Source: Ulota crispa (Eukaryota; Streptophyta; Bryopsida; Orthotrichales; Orthotrichaceae). Taken from it: a DNA stretch of 64,000 nt. Below are positions 1-11,652 of the stretch, in pieces. The DNA lies in contig OY987242.1 in the NCBI GenBank assembly GCA_963920765.1, forward strand, positions 5,234,789 to 5,298,788. The letters run 5' to 3'. The translations under genes were made by a program, and so were the position numbers. Every line of letters starts with the position of its first letter. The stretch's first letter is position 1. The notes under the pieces are model-generated. The model did no database searches. It was given only the letters and a program-made list of their open reading frames with translations, and was not told the origin of the DNA.

Positions 1-126
1 AAAAGAATGAGTAAAACTACACTAGTAATACAAAAAAGCTATTTGTGATATGTATATGTGCATTCCTAACTTTTCATATGAAAGTGTACTTGTGACTTCT
101 AATTTTCCATATGGGCAATGGACATG

Positions 127-160
<34 letters not shown>

Positions 161-1242
161 TTAAGCAATTGCTATTTGCACCAGAGAGACAAATGCTTGC
201 TTTTGCCTTTAAACAAAATCTTCATCTCCAAAGGCGTGGTGTTCACAAAGTTTTTATTTGTGCAAGAGTTTTGCTTAGTTGTGATAACCTATGCAACGTA
301 AGTCATCCCTTGTACTTATATGCAACATCTAATTCTTCCTTGCGTGCTTGCATTGTGTACATGAGAGATTTGAAGGATTATTTGATTTGGCCAAAGTCTC
401 CAATTGATTCTTCATGTGGTTGTCTTGATATTTTGATTGATAATACATCCATGCACAACCTCTACATTTGCTTCTTATTATTGTTATGATTCTTGAGGCT
501 ATCCTACCAAGACCTAAAATGTTGTTAATGGGTTAATCCAAGGATCAAACAAATAATGGTTTATTTTTTTTTTCTTATGATTTGTAAGATACTTCTCAAA
601 TGTTATACTTAGATACTTGGGGATTATCCAAACTACATAAACAATAATTTAAAAACTACTTTAATTTGCAAAACATTGAAATCTACTTGCTATACAATGA
701 GAGACAAATTTTAAATTAAAAATGCATACAAATGTTAAAGAACATAGGTAAAATATGGAAGAACTTTAGACATGTAGAGACACCAAAAACCCCTTATTTC
801 ATGAAAAGTCCATAAATAGTTAAATACGTAATTCAAACTTTCTCATCTAACTATTTCTTAATTTAAGGTCTCCTTGTCTTTTTGCACAAAGAAAATGCAA
901 AGATCTAGAGCTAATGTAAAGTTGAAACTATAACTCCAAGAATGAGGTGAACAATATTGAGGACCTGCAAGCGACTCTTGTCTTATCTCACAATGTGGAA
1001 TCTAAGTGAAAAAGCACAGTTTTTTCACTTACTAGAAAATGTGAGAGTTTAGATATTTATCATCTAGACATTGAATTTGGGAATTTAAATTTAGATTTGG
1101 ATTTAGCTATCTTGCTTTAATCTAGAACCCTATAGAAGAATACAATAGTACACCAACAAAATAAGGGGCAAATTATTACCCTTGTTTGGAAAAAACCAAT
1201 CGCGCAAAACAGGGTGAGAGTCACTCATAGCCTCACATGTCC
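1..1242. other. AT-rich intergenic DNA, no gene seen
   Basis: Apart from the dinucleotide run at 128-158 this stretch shows only short open frames without recognisable protein similarity. I see no splice-supported exons, RNA gene or terminal repeats. Confidence 0.5.
128..158. repeat. (AT)n microsatellite
   Basis: An uninterrupted alternating AT tract of about 31 bases. The short open frames crossing it (Tyr-Ile repeats) are an artefact of the tract. Confidence 0.9.
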
Positions 1243-1980
1243 TTAACCCTTAAAGGACGGGCCTACAACCATGAATTTTCCATGGAATTGCAATCATCTT
1301 CTAGGAGTTATTTTAGCAATGCAATCAACATCAAAATTCAATATTATAATTTTAGTAGAAGAAGGTATGTGCATACTACATGTATAAAAAATGTTCATAA
1401 ATTTTGGTGAAAATTTGAAATTATTGTAATTTTTTGAAGCAAATGCTAAAGAAATTCATATAAATTACAAAATGTATTGAATTGTGCCAATTTTTTTTAT
1501 TGTGGATGTGAATCATGATGAAGATCATCATCATGGAATTTTTCTTCCCTTGTTGGTAAAATTAGAAAAAGTAACCATTCCGTGGTAATAGGTACTCAAC
1601 TTGTGACAATAATAAAAATTTCAAAACTTAAAATTTTTCAAAATCTTAAAGTACAAGGAGAAACTAGATTTGGTAAACTTTCTATAGCTTGTTATGCTCA
1701 AACTAAAAACACATCATTTTAATAACTTAAATTGAGTTTTGGTAAAAAGATCCTCAGAATTCAAAATACACTACACAATGGTGCATCTTTACTACTCAAT
1801 TGGCAAGTGGGACCCTTTTGTGAACATTGTGCATGCAAAAGCTATCTATCTACATGCTCTAGAATTACACTATTCATATCCCAATGGAATCTTAAATGAA
1901 AAACAATGTCATTCCACTATGAGAGCACTTTTCAGTCATCCAGAAGCCACAAAATGGCTCTTGCAACGTTTAAGGGTTAA
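1243..1980. mobile_element. TTAA-flanked non-autonomous element (singleton, short TIR)
   Basis: The segment starts with TTAACCCTTAAA and ends with its exact inverted complement TTTAAGGGTTAA, giving a 12 bp terminal repeat that includes the TTAA. It is 738 bp with no convincing coding capacity; the 134-codon frame at 1739 runs across the right end and resembles nothing known. The ends match the general pattern of the other TTAA elements here, but the interior is not clearly one of the other subfamilies, so the boundaries rest on the terminal repeats alone. Confidence 0.55.
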
Positions 1981-2180
1981 TTTTGTTCACCCAAGAACAA
2001 GAGGAACTCTTCCCAAGGATGGGATGACTAGTCGTGATTTAAAGTGTAGGGAAATCACTGTGTCCTCAATGCATTGGACATTACAAAATGGTCTTTGTTC
2101 AATGAACTTATTCAACTTAGATTCCCAAAACCCATTTATCTAGAACCATGGTTCTTTTTGGGCAATTAAGGTCCAATTGC

Positions 2181-3109
2181 TTAACCCCTAGAGGACCATT
2201 GTCCCCTCAAGGGACAATTGGGATTTCGGGCATGTACCTATGGCTAAACTACTTTGTGTGGTTTTTTGAAACTTTTATTGAAGGTGAGGAATTCAAAGAT
2301 CTATGTGGGAATGTAATTTTTTCTTCATTCCAACATTTATTGAAGAAGTTATGCACGAAAATCTAGAAAAAGTTGCTCCCTAAGCAGCCAAAAACTTCTT
2401 TAAAAATCTCAAATTTCATTTTTTCAATTAAAAAATAGGTTCTTTAGACTTGTATAGACATGGGGAGCTTTGAATCATTCAATTTTGATAAATGAGATGA
2501 AAGTTATGAGGAATTTTTGTTTGCGGGCAGTTCTAGATTCTCTACTCTAAAATAAACTTTGAAGTCCTTTATTTTACTCAATTTTCAATATTTTGGAAAA
2601 AAAACAAAACCAAAGGATGTAGATTGTTTATCACAACATTATAACTATTAGGATTTGCATTTTTCATTTTAATAACTAAATTCTTAACAATTTAGTGTTT
2701 TGACTCATTCTCTACTTCTTTTTACTTACTATTTTTTCCCATGTGTTATATAGCTCCAATTGATTTGAAAATTCTCCCACACATACCTAACTTGGTTTTC
2801 TACATGGGAAAAATAAACCACAACTTTGTATAGAGTAATTTTTTGATCTAAGAGTGGTCAAAGCCTTTTGAAATTTCTAGGCAGTAGCAAAAAAAAACGT
2901 TTTTCCGCAATTCAGATGTAAATATATCACTCATTTTTGTGTAGATTGAGCTGAATGTTTTACCATGTGTAACTCTTGTAGTTTACTGTAAGATCTCATG
3001 ATTGAATTCTTGTAAAACACTTTTTTTCTTACCATTGTACTTGCTTCCCCAAAAGTGGCAGTTTTCTGTGTTTTTCATAGAAAAAATGGCTTGGTCCTTT
3101 AGGGGTTAA
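2181..3109 (+). mobile_element. TTAA-target MITE-like element, subfamily A
   Basis: The left end reads TTAACCCCTAGAGGACC and the right end GGTCCTTTAGGGGTTAA, so the 17 bp termini are near-perfect inverted repeats with TTAA outermost. Just inside the left terminus is a small palindrome (GTCCCCTCAAGGGAC). The interior, about 930 bp, has no transposase. It aligns by eye along its length with 60305-61245 in the same orientation, and with 11653-12570 and 62146-63069 in the opposite orientation, which defines a repeat subfamily. It is non-autonomous. The TTAA target fits the piggyBac superfamily; that assignment is inference. Confidence 0.8.
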
Positions 3110-3196
3110 AAAAATTATAATAATAATTGACGAGCTTCAAGTTTATAGAGAAGAAAGGGAAAAACATTCAAAAAATGTCAAATTGCAATAATGAAA

Positions 3197-3280
3197 CATA
3201 ACATTTAGTAGTAGCCTGAAGAGAGGTTGCCTTTCCCTCTCTTCAAGTATCATCCATGAATTTCATCTTGACAAAATAAT

Positions 3281-3311
<31 letters not shown>

Positions 3312-3902
3312 TTGACATGTCTGAGCCCCACATTGACAATTGTGCATTGGATTGAGCCTTCCTTTCATAAACTCTGACAAATTCAGCCAAGTGCCCTAGT
3401 AGCTAAAGAATGGTATGGAATATTCCACACCATTCTTTTATAGAGAGGGCAGCCTTTACTAGTGCTACTAAATGTTATGGAATTGCATTGCAATCTAGGC
3501 TTTCCTAAAATTCTTATCAAATTAAAGATTGATGTCATCATTTTAAGATCATTAGATATTTTCAAAAAATGCTTATGAATATTTTTTGCCTACAAAAAAT
3601 TCCATGGTGCTGCTAAAATCCATGCATAACATTCCGTAGCACTCAGCAGGCCTGCCCTCCCTCCAATTGAAGAGTGTGGAATATTCCACACCCATCAGCA
3701 GCTAAGATGACACTTGGCTAATTTGTTAGAGAGTTTATGAAAGAGAGGCTTAATTTAGTGCACATACGTGATTGTAGGGGCCAGCCATGTCAAAAAATTT
3801 AAAAATATGTATAATTTTTTTTGGTGTATCAGGATGAAGTTCATGGATGATACTTGAAGAGAGGGAAAGGCAGCCTCTCTTCATGCTACTGAATGTTATG
3901 TG
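3197..3902. mobile_element. foldback element with long terminal inverted repeats
   Basis: The arm beginning CATAACATTTAGTAGTAGCC at 3197 is the inverted counterpart of the arm ending GCTACTGAATGTTATG at 3900. The two arms, roughly 240 bases each, stay alignable inward (both include the palindromic GGAATATTCC and a GAGTTTATGAAAG or complement block). An AT-rich microsatellite at 3271-3313 has expanded in the left arm only. No coding capacity. It is probably a MITE or foldback transposon of unknown superfamily. Confidence 0.7.
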
Positions 3903-3995
3903 CATAAAGGCCACCTTCAACTCCAACCAAAAATAGGGATGAAGCCCACAAGCTACAAACCATTTTCAAAGAATGCCACATAGCCATTGGTCAAA

Positions 3996-3996
3996 G

Positions 3997-4037
<41 letters not shown>
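3996..4037. repeat. poly(A) tract
   Basis: About 42 consecutive A residues. No retrotransposon body or target-site duplication is evident next to it, so it may simply be a homopolymer expansion. Confidence 0.85.
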
Positions 4038-4039
<2 letters not shown>

Positions 4040-5530
4040 CTGTCCAGAACCATGCTGGCTCTTCATACTAGAAAGTGTTGGGTGCAAAAATGGATGAAAT
4101 TGTCAAATCCTCTCTCAAGGAAACATTAGGTTTGGTAGTATTTGGATGAAAATAATTGGCATAAGCGGGGTTTGAGGATGAACTTGGACACGTGAATGAT
4201 TCCATCCGTTTTTCTGTTACCTATATTAGTTCTAAATTGCATGTTGAACAAGCAAAGTAGCATGTAGCTTCTAGTTTTGGCAAGAAAGGTGTGTAGATTG
4301 AATTATCTATCATGGAATAGGGTTTTGAAGGCACTAAAATAGAGCCTTCCATGGGTTTGTGCTTTACTTGAGCGATGTTTCCTTGTAAATGCGGTAGTGG
4401 TGGAGGAAACACAAAAACTAGCATTAAGGAAAAATAGATGAATTGTTGCTACAATTGTTATTTGTTCACCAAAGTTTGGAAAAAACCTTCACTAATAGGC
4501 TAGACAAAATGCTATCTTGGCCAAAATTCAAATTTTAACAATCATGAAAGTAAGAAAGTTACTATTGAGGTTTTGAAACAGAGGATGTTATATTGTTGCA
4601 AGACTTGTTTTGCCTCCCATCAACATTCCGATATAAGGAAAAATCTTTGCCCATTTTGTAGTTGGTCAATATAATGACTTTTTGTAGCAACATGATAATT
4701 TAGGGTCTTTGAAATCAAACAAGAACTCTAAATTTCCAAATTTGGTCTTGTAGTGATAATTTTTTTGAAGACTTACGTTTTCTTCAATGAAAAAATTTGA
4801 GCTTTTTTGTACGGGGTCCTCAAATAGGCATGTTTCAAAGCCTAGTAGACTTTTTATCTAAATTTGTTTTCTCCTTAGCCCGCTTTTCTATAAAAAAATT
4901 GATATCACACAATGATTTTAGACCTTGGATGACATTTTAGGTCATGATGAGGAGCTCCAAGAATTATAGTAAGAATAAGAAGCAATTGTAGAGGTCTATA
5001 ATGCATACATGACCACCCTCATGACCACTAGCAATAAATAAACATCTACACAAAAAATCAATTGAAGACTTGTGAAAGAATCAATGATTCCTCAATCCTC
5101 TTATGCGCACACTACAAGTAAATATGATTGTTTTAGCATTGAAAACAATTATGTATGGATGATTTCATTGAAATGAATTGAAGGACCCTTTTTTACACTA
5201 CCACAACTAAGTGATTCCTTTGTATAATTTTTTTTGTGAACATTATACTAGTGGCACCCCCACCTTCTCACATGGAAGGAGGCTCTAAGTCTATGAACAA
5301 AATTTTGATGCCATGTTGTCCAAATAAGGTAACCCGGCTCCCATACCCGACCCTTCACCAATTCCCATCACTTTGTACCCATGGTGTTCATTTCATTTCA
5401 AAAATGAAATGAACATTGTGGGTACAAAATGATGGGAATTGGGCCAAACTTTTTAAAGGGTTAGGTATGGGGAGGGTTATAACCTTAGAGCATTGCAATT
5501 GCTCTCCCGCAACACCAAACACGACCAAAG
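4038..5530. other. AT-rich intergenic DNA, no gene seen
   Basis: Only short frames with no recognisable product. A small hairpin lies at about 5386-5412 (CATTTCATTTC / GAAATGAAATG). Confidence 0.45.
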
Positions 5531-5689
5531 ATTCACTAGTAGAAAACTCCTTCCAAAACAACAGAAAACCAACAGTTTCTTGTTGATTTGGGCACTTGCC
5601 CATGCTAATTGACTAATTTAACAGAATTCTGTAAAAAACTAAATACGTTCTGTTGATTTGGATACCATTATCTAAATCAACAGAAATTT

Positions 5690-6290
5690 TGGAATCTTTT
5701 GAGATCTTTTGGGAATATTTTGTGAATCTTTAAGAATCTTCAAGAATCTTTTGGGAATCATTGAGAATCTTTTCATGATTTTTAAGAATATTTAAGAATC
5801 TTTTCAAGATTTTAGAATCTTTGAGAATCTTTTAGGAATCTTCATGAATCTTTGGAAATCTTTTGGAATATTTTCAAGTTTTTTTGGAATCTTAGAAAAT
5901 CTTTGAGAATCTTTGAGAATCTTTGAGAATCTTTTAGGAATCTTTGAGAATTTTTTGGAATCTTTGGAAATCTTTTCAAGTTTTTTTAGAATCTTTGAGA
6001 ATGTTTGAGAACAATTGAGAATCTTTGAGAATCTTCAAGAATCTTTGAGAATCTTTTTGGAATCTTTGAGAATCTTTTGGAATCTTTGGAAACCTTTTCA
6101 AGTTTTTTTGGAATCTTTGAGAATGTTTGAGAACAATTGAGAATCTTTGAGAATCTTTGGGAATCTTTTGAGAATCTTTGGAAATCTTTTGAGAATCTTT
6201 TTTGAAATTCAAAAAATCTTTGAAAATCTCTAAGAATTTTCAAGAACCTTTTTGGAATCTTTGAGAATCTTTTTAAAATCTTTATGGAAT
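5690..6290. repeat. minisatellite, unit about GAATCTTTGA
   Basis: Dozens of imperfect tandem copies of a 10-12 bp unit (GAATCTTTGA, GAATCTTTTGG and variants) inside the CACTA element. The frames on the minus strand, with Lys-Asp-Ser-Gln-Arg-Phe repeats, are by-products of this repeat and not genes. Confidence 0.85.
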
Positions 6291-7146
6291 TTGTTAAAGT
6301 ACTTCAAAATACTTATAAAAATAGAATCTCTTAGACTGAATTAGAGTCCTTTAGGAATCTTTTTGTAAGTCATCAAAATACTTTCAAAAAAACTATCATA
6401 ATAGTTTAGGTTTGTTTTTGAAATCTTTCTAAAATCTTTTTGGACCTCATTAAATTTTTTTGAAGTTTTAAAAAATAAAAGAAGTTTTCAAAAAAAAAGA
6501 ATCTTTTAGAAGTTTGAGTGTACATTGACTGGTTTTATTTTCTTTACTTTTCACAATTTGGTTAGATTTAAAATTAGCAACCTTTAAAGTCAAGTAAAAA
6601 CATGACCATAATAACAAAAAATCTACAATTTTCTGTTGATCTAGACACTTTTGGACACAACTTCACTAATTCAACAAAATTTTATACAAAAATTACAACA
6701 TTTTGTTGTTTTAAATATCAAAATTTCTTTACAAACAAATGTAAATGATGCTCCTCAATTCTTTGAAGAAATCATAAATGTCCCTTAAGGATTAAAAGTA
6801 CCAAAAATATCTTTGTGTTACATGATAACCAAGTGTATAGTTTAATGCAAATTCTTACAAGAAACCAAAGGTGATTTTTATATTTCAAATAACACAAGGA
6901 TATATTTAACATTTCAAAATAGAAGAGTTATGTTATTAATTTTCCAAAATAATAGGAGTATAATTGATATTCCTACAAAAAATAAGGACTACTTTTTATG
7001 TTTCACATATTTTTGGCGTAAACTTGATATTTTGAAAGACTTAAAGGGTATTTTTAGTAATTTTCCTTCTATTACTAACCAAATGAATTAAAAAAAAACA
7101 ATCTTATAAAATATTTTTATAAGCTTTAAAAGATGGGAATTGATAT

Positions 7147-7540
7147 GTGTACCACACCCTTCTAATTACTATACCACACCATGAGGTAAATTTTAGATTT
7201 CTACCATCAAAAAGTTGAATTTGAAAATTTTGAATTCAGATTTGGACTTAGAGACCATGGCATTGTCTAGAACCATAAAAAAAGTTGCAATTCAACAACA
7301 TCCAATGAAAAAGTTTAGTTAGGGAGAAAATTGTTAATTTTACTTTTGTTTGTAAAAAAAGATAAGCTTTTTCATTGGGTGTTGTTGAATTGCAACTTTT
7401 TTTATGGTCCTAGACAATACCATGGTCTCTAAGTCCAAGTTTGAATTCAAAATTCTCAAACTCAAATTTTTGATGGTAGAAATCTAAAATTTACCCTAAG
7501 GGTGTGGTATAGTAGTTCAAAGGGTGTGGTTCACATATTA
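7147..7540. repeat. long hairpin inside the CACTA element
   Basis: The arm around 7147-7318 (TACCACACCATGAGGTAAATT ... CCAATGAAAAAG) is repeated inverted at about 7366-7540 (CTTTTTCATTGGGTGTTG ... GTGTGGTATAG). Arms are about 170 bp and highly complementary, with a loop of about 50 bp. No coding capacity. It may be a foldback MITE nested in the CACTA element. Its transcript would form a long double-stranded stem. Confidence 0.75.
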
Positions 7541-8427
7541 ATGCCCTTAAAAAATATCCAAAACTATTCAAAACTCAATAGAATTTTGATTTTATAATTG
7601 CAAGGATTTAATTTCGTAACTTTTCACGACTTCATGTTATTTGAAGCTATCAAACTATGGAGGCTATTTTAACAAAATAAGATTCTTTTTACAAAAAAAC
7701 TAACACTAAATAATATTTATTAATGAATCCAACCTTTGTCTGCAATAATCCTTATGAGATTTGTGAATTCCAAAAAAAAAATTATAAACAAAATCAAAAG
7801 GATGGAAATAAACAATTTATTTAAAATTTCTAAACACCTTCTTTGATTTTAGCTCATAATTTTTGATAAAAAGATGGAAATCCAAAAAAAATTGTTGGAG
7901 GTGAAAGAAAAACACATTTACCAACTTTTCTTAGTTCTAAGTTTTTTGAAAAAAAGTCCTTTAATGGGCGGAAATAGCCTCCAAAGTCTACTGGATTACT
8001 AAAGACATGAACATTTAATGTACAAATAGAATTAAGATACTAATGTGTGCATGTGCACTTGCACATTCTCTAGTGGTTTTGAGAATGTGCTAAGGTTGAG
8101 GAGTGTGAGAGGAGAGGTGGAGGGTTCAAACCCCGCTGTCGGCAGCTACCCAAAAAGTTCGGGCAGCTGCCCATCTCCCTAAAAAGTTCACATTTTTGTA
8201 AAATAATAACAAATTCTATGAAAAAAAAATTTAAAAATGAAAAGAAATAGAATTGAACAAAATAAAATACGTAGTAGAAATCAACAACAAATTTACAGAA
8301 AACTGTAAGTAATCAACAGAAAATCAACAAAAAAGTACCCAAATCAACTTGACCAAATTCACAGAAAAAATCAACAGTTTTTGGTTGAAATTCTGTTGAT
8401 TTTGTGCTGAATTTTCTACTAGTGATT

Positions 8428-9041
8428 TGATGAGCTAATACGCAAGCCACTTCACATACTAATTCCGCCTTTTTGGGACACACTTCCACTGTGCATTCAC
8501 GCTACTTTGTTGCTTCTTCTCTCCAGCACTAGGAAAGGAAATCAGCAAGAACAAGCCATCAATGAATTTGAGTCCTCTTGTGAGTTGTAACGTGAACACA
8601 AAGGGCCTAGAGAGCAGCATGAACGGGAGCTTGTAGCGTTGCCCAAGAAATCCGGAAATTTTTTGGCGTGAGTGCAGTGGAACTCAAAAGTTCTCCCTTC
8701 CCTTAGCAGTGACGTTTGCGTCTATTCTTACGTTTGCGGTGACTATGCTCTTAGTTGCTATGCTACTCTTGAACTTTGACATGATTCCATGAAGAAAGGC
8801 ACGACATTAGAAAAGGTGGTTCAAAGTTCAAACTACAAAGTTTTGTGTGAAGGGAATATGCCATGGCTCCATTTTTTATGTTTGTTGCACAGACTTGGGA
8901 AACTACAACAAAGTGGTTCAGAATGGACAAATGGGGGCACCACCACTGCACCAGGGCCCAAATGCTGACTCCATGCCATGATGGCCTACCTATAAAGTGC
9001 GTTTTGTAATGCAGTGGAGCGAGATTTCCGAGGCCGCCATA
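8428..9041. other. intergenic DNA, no gene seen
   Basis: The 62-codon minus-strand frame at 8763-8951 has no recognisable similarity. Nothing else supportable is visible. Confidence 0.4.
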
Positions 9042-9280
9042 TACAATAGAACTCTTCTAAACTGATATCGTTGGGACCCCAAGAATTAGATTAGTTTAAG
9101 TAAGTTATTAGTTAGGTACCTTGGGGTTAGTGCCGGGATAGCACCAAGTAGTATTACTACTATTGAATTAATTACTTTGGTTTATGACTGACGTATGATC
9201 TGACATTGAAATTTATGTTGTATATTAGATTATAGAGGATATTAGTTTAGAGGATATCGGTTTAGAGAAGGTCTACTGTA
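9042..9280. mobile_element. pogo/Tc1-mariner-like MITE
   Basis: The left end CAATAGAACTCTTCTAAACTG followed by ATATCGTTGGGACCCC and the right end (in complement) CAGTAGACCTTCTCTAAACC followed by ATATCC are imperfect inverted repeats, each bounded by TA. The phrase CAGTAGAAC...CTAAAC...ATATCGTTGGGACC is typical of pogo/Tigger-type termini. About 240 bp, non-coding. Confidence 0.6.
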
Positions 9281-9447
9281 CTTGACCAATGTTCAGGCAG
9301 AACCGGGCATTTAGTGTTTTGTGAAAAAAAACCCCTTGTTAGAGGGAAAAACAGGGCTCGTCCCTAGACGGCGGTGTTTTTTTGTATTAATCAAAGTGAT
9401 CCGTACAGAAACAACCCCTCTTTTGTAGGGGAAATTCCTAGAAATCC

Positions 9448-10984
9448 TTAGTGGGAAGAAAGCCGAGTGAGTTTTATGAAAGTTCGTCCTATGGAACTAA
9501 TAGTTTTGATGGAACGTAGTTCCATAGCAGTGAGTTGCCTTCTGTTTTGCAAAACATTGGTGGTTTTGTAATCCACTGTGCTTTGAAAGCAGATTCCAGC
9601 TCCAGCTGTGTGTCTTCGTCCAGGGGGTACCTGTGTATTGATCTCCAACTCGCTAGGCCCGTGTGGATTGTTGCAGTGTAGGCTCTCGTGAGGACTCGAT
9701 CGAGATTCGGTTGTTCGTTGTGGAATCTTCGTCTGCATCTGTCTAGCCATATGAACCAGATTACGAAGCCGCGCAGCTGGTCCCAAGGGTGGTGCTTGTA
9801 TACGTAGTTTGAAGCTTTGCTTCCTGCCACCGTCACTTGGAATCTCCCTAGTAGTGCTTGCTCCCATGACTGTAGTCTAGGGCCCATAGTTTCGAGCTGT
9901 TGCTTGGTACCTGCGCCATGCCTTGGCAGCAAACTCACACGACCACAGAAGGTGACCATTAGATTCTTCTGCAACGGCCTTGCACATGTCGCATGATGGT
10001 GCATTGATCATGCCGATGCGTGTAAGCCACGCTCCCGTGGCTATGCCTTTGTTCATCAGTGACCATAGAAAGGTGGCTATTTTTTGTGGTCTTGTTTTGT
10101 GCCAGAGGAATTTGTAGAGTTTCCCCTGGTCCCGCTCGCTGTAGCCACTTGCCGTTAGAATCTGTGATGCAAGGGAAGTCTCTTGTGAGTGTAGTAATCC
10201 AATTTTGTACCCCCTTCTGGCCGTGTATTCAAAGAATGGGGCTTGATCGTGTTTGCCTATTTTGCTCCACGCCCAGTCGCCTCGCCTGGATCCCAAGGCA
10301 GCAGGTCCACTGCGTATCCCTCTCCAATCATATGGATGCGATCTGGTTCTGCCGGAAGGGTCCTAGGGTTGCATGCGGAGAAGCTGTTCTTCTCTGCTGA
10401 CCAGGTTACAACCCTAACTTCATGCTGGTCCTGTTCCTGGAGTCGGGCGTTCGTTGCTTGCTTGATGAGTAGGCTTGATTTTTCCTGTACTCTGAATTTT
10501 GTCGCCAGGGTTTGTTGCAGCGCCGTGTCTATCTTGGTGACGAAGTAGACGTATCTGGGTCCGATCCTATCCAGTCGCCAACCTGTAGCTGCGAGCTGCA
10601 TCTGGGCTCCCACGGGATTTTGTTTATAACTGAGATGCAATTGGTGCTGCAATGTTTCTTGTCCCTGGTTCGCAGGAGTAGTTGTTGTAGTTCCTTGCTT
10701 GATCTCCAGTCGTCATTGATGTAGTTCCAGAGGTCGCCGACACGTGTGATGCCAACGATGGCCCATCTGTGCAGGTTATTGCTTGACCCAAATCCCATTG
10801 GTTGTCCTGTAGTATCCAGGATTTTAGGGTTGCCGAATAAGGGTTGTCTGTGAATGCGCGCCTCTGTTATCGGGTCTTGGTGTTGTAAGTTGGAGCGGAC
10901 CGAAAGGCAGGCTGCAACTGCTTTGCTGACGAATCTGGAGTTCTTCTTCGTTGTCACCTTATTGCAGTGTGAGCGGGTTGGCAT
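9448..10984 (-). pseudogene. 5'-truncated LINE retrotransposon ORF2 remnant (zf-RVT region)
   Basis: Four overlapping minus-strand frames (10984-10529, 10652-10257, 10296-9877 and 10004-9489) together give one degraded protein read through several frameshifts. The 10296-9877 part has the reverse-transcriptase zinc-binding pattern of plant LINE ORF2 C-termini: a FLWSLMNKGIATGAWL stretch, then C-x2-C (CDMC), and H-x3-SC (HLLWSC), followed by an AAKAW tail. The upstream part has the LFGNP...GDLWNYI linker seen after LINE RT domains. Endonuclease and RT catalytic segments are absent, so only the 3' part of the element is present. No poly(A) tail or target duplication could be fixed. It is not expected to be functional. 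Confidence 0.75.
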
Positions 10985-11652
10985 TGCAAAAAAGTCGGTT
11001 GTTTTTTAAACTTCAGGTTAAGAATTTTTCAAAATTTACCCAAAAAACTAATTTTAGCAAATCAATGTCTAAAATAAGGTAGCAGCATTCATAAGCGTTG
11101 GGTTCCCATGCCTGTCATTTGACAGTGGTAGGGCTAATCAATAAAAAAACAAATGGTTGTGGGTGACTTGAGTGATGGATATGGGTGATGAAGTGATGGT
11201 TGTGGGTGACTAGCATGAGGTTTTGAGTATCCATCTCACTATTTAAGGACCAACAAATCTTGTTTTTAGCATCTCTTACACATGATTCTTATAATTTTAG
11301 TGATTTTGAACTTTGAAAAATCTTTGTGAACAAATGCTTGCAAGTGGAACCTTGAAATTGATATCAATATTTTTGGTTTCCATTTCCTAACATATAGTAT
11401 TTTTTTCAAAGTTAGTCAATTGTTTTACCTACTCCAAAACCCTTATTTCCACGCTTATGGGTGCGCCTACCTTATAGGTGCAACATAATGAAAAACTAGT
11501 TGATAGCGGAAATTGCCATATTCTAGTGGGTGAAACCAAAATCTCTCCTCAAACGTTGTAACTTACTTGACCATTGCCATGACATGATTCAAGGCCACTG
11601 CAATACTTGGGGAGGATTTTAGCTACACGTGCCAAAATCTGGCATTTCCCAT
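10985..11652. other. intergenic DNA, no gene seen
   Basis: It contains only a few short direct repeats (GTGGGTGACTTGAGTGATGG and a variant at 11158-11210). No supportable gene. Confidence 0.4.

Larger units (their letters stand above)
5534..8424. mobile_element. non-autonomous CACTA (En/Spm) DNA transposon
   Basis: The left end reads CACTAGTAGAAAA and the right end is its inverted complement TTTTCTACTAGTG. The flanks are ATT on both sides (5531-5533 and 8425-8427), the 3 bp target duplication expected for CACTA. Subterminal regions on both sides are rich in the direct and inverted motif ATCAACAGAAAA / TTCTGTTGATT, as is usual for CACTA transposase binding sites. At 2891 bp it has no transposase; the interior is a GAATCTTTGA minisatellite, a long hairpin and AT-rich filler. 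It would depend on a transposase supplied elsewhere. Confidence 0.88.

Noticed and set aside
1739..2366. Possible two-part gene (frames at 1739 and 2148)
   Set aside because: Both frames run across the ends of TTAA elements and show no similarity to known proteins.
5976..6243. Lys/Asp/Ser/Gln repeat protein on the minus strand
   Set aside because: Two frames across the same GAATCTTTGA minisatellite; a pure repeat artefact.
5690..6290. CRISPR-like or satellite array
   Set aside because: Units are adjacent without spacers, and this is a plant nuclear locus; a minisatellite.
8040..8210. tRNA-like B box (GGTTCAAACCCC) suggesting a SINE or tRNA
   Set aside because: There is no convincing A box, no cloverleaf and no target duplication. 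A similar GTTTGAACCCC at about 50932 has the same shortcoming.
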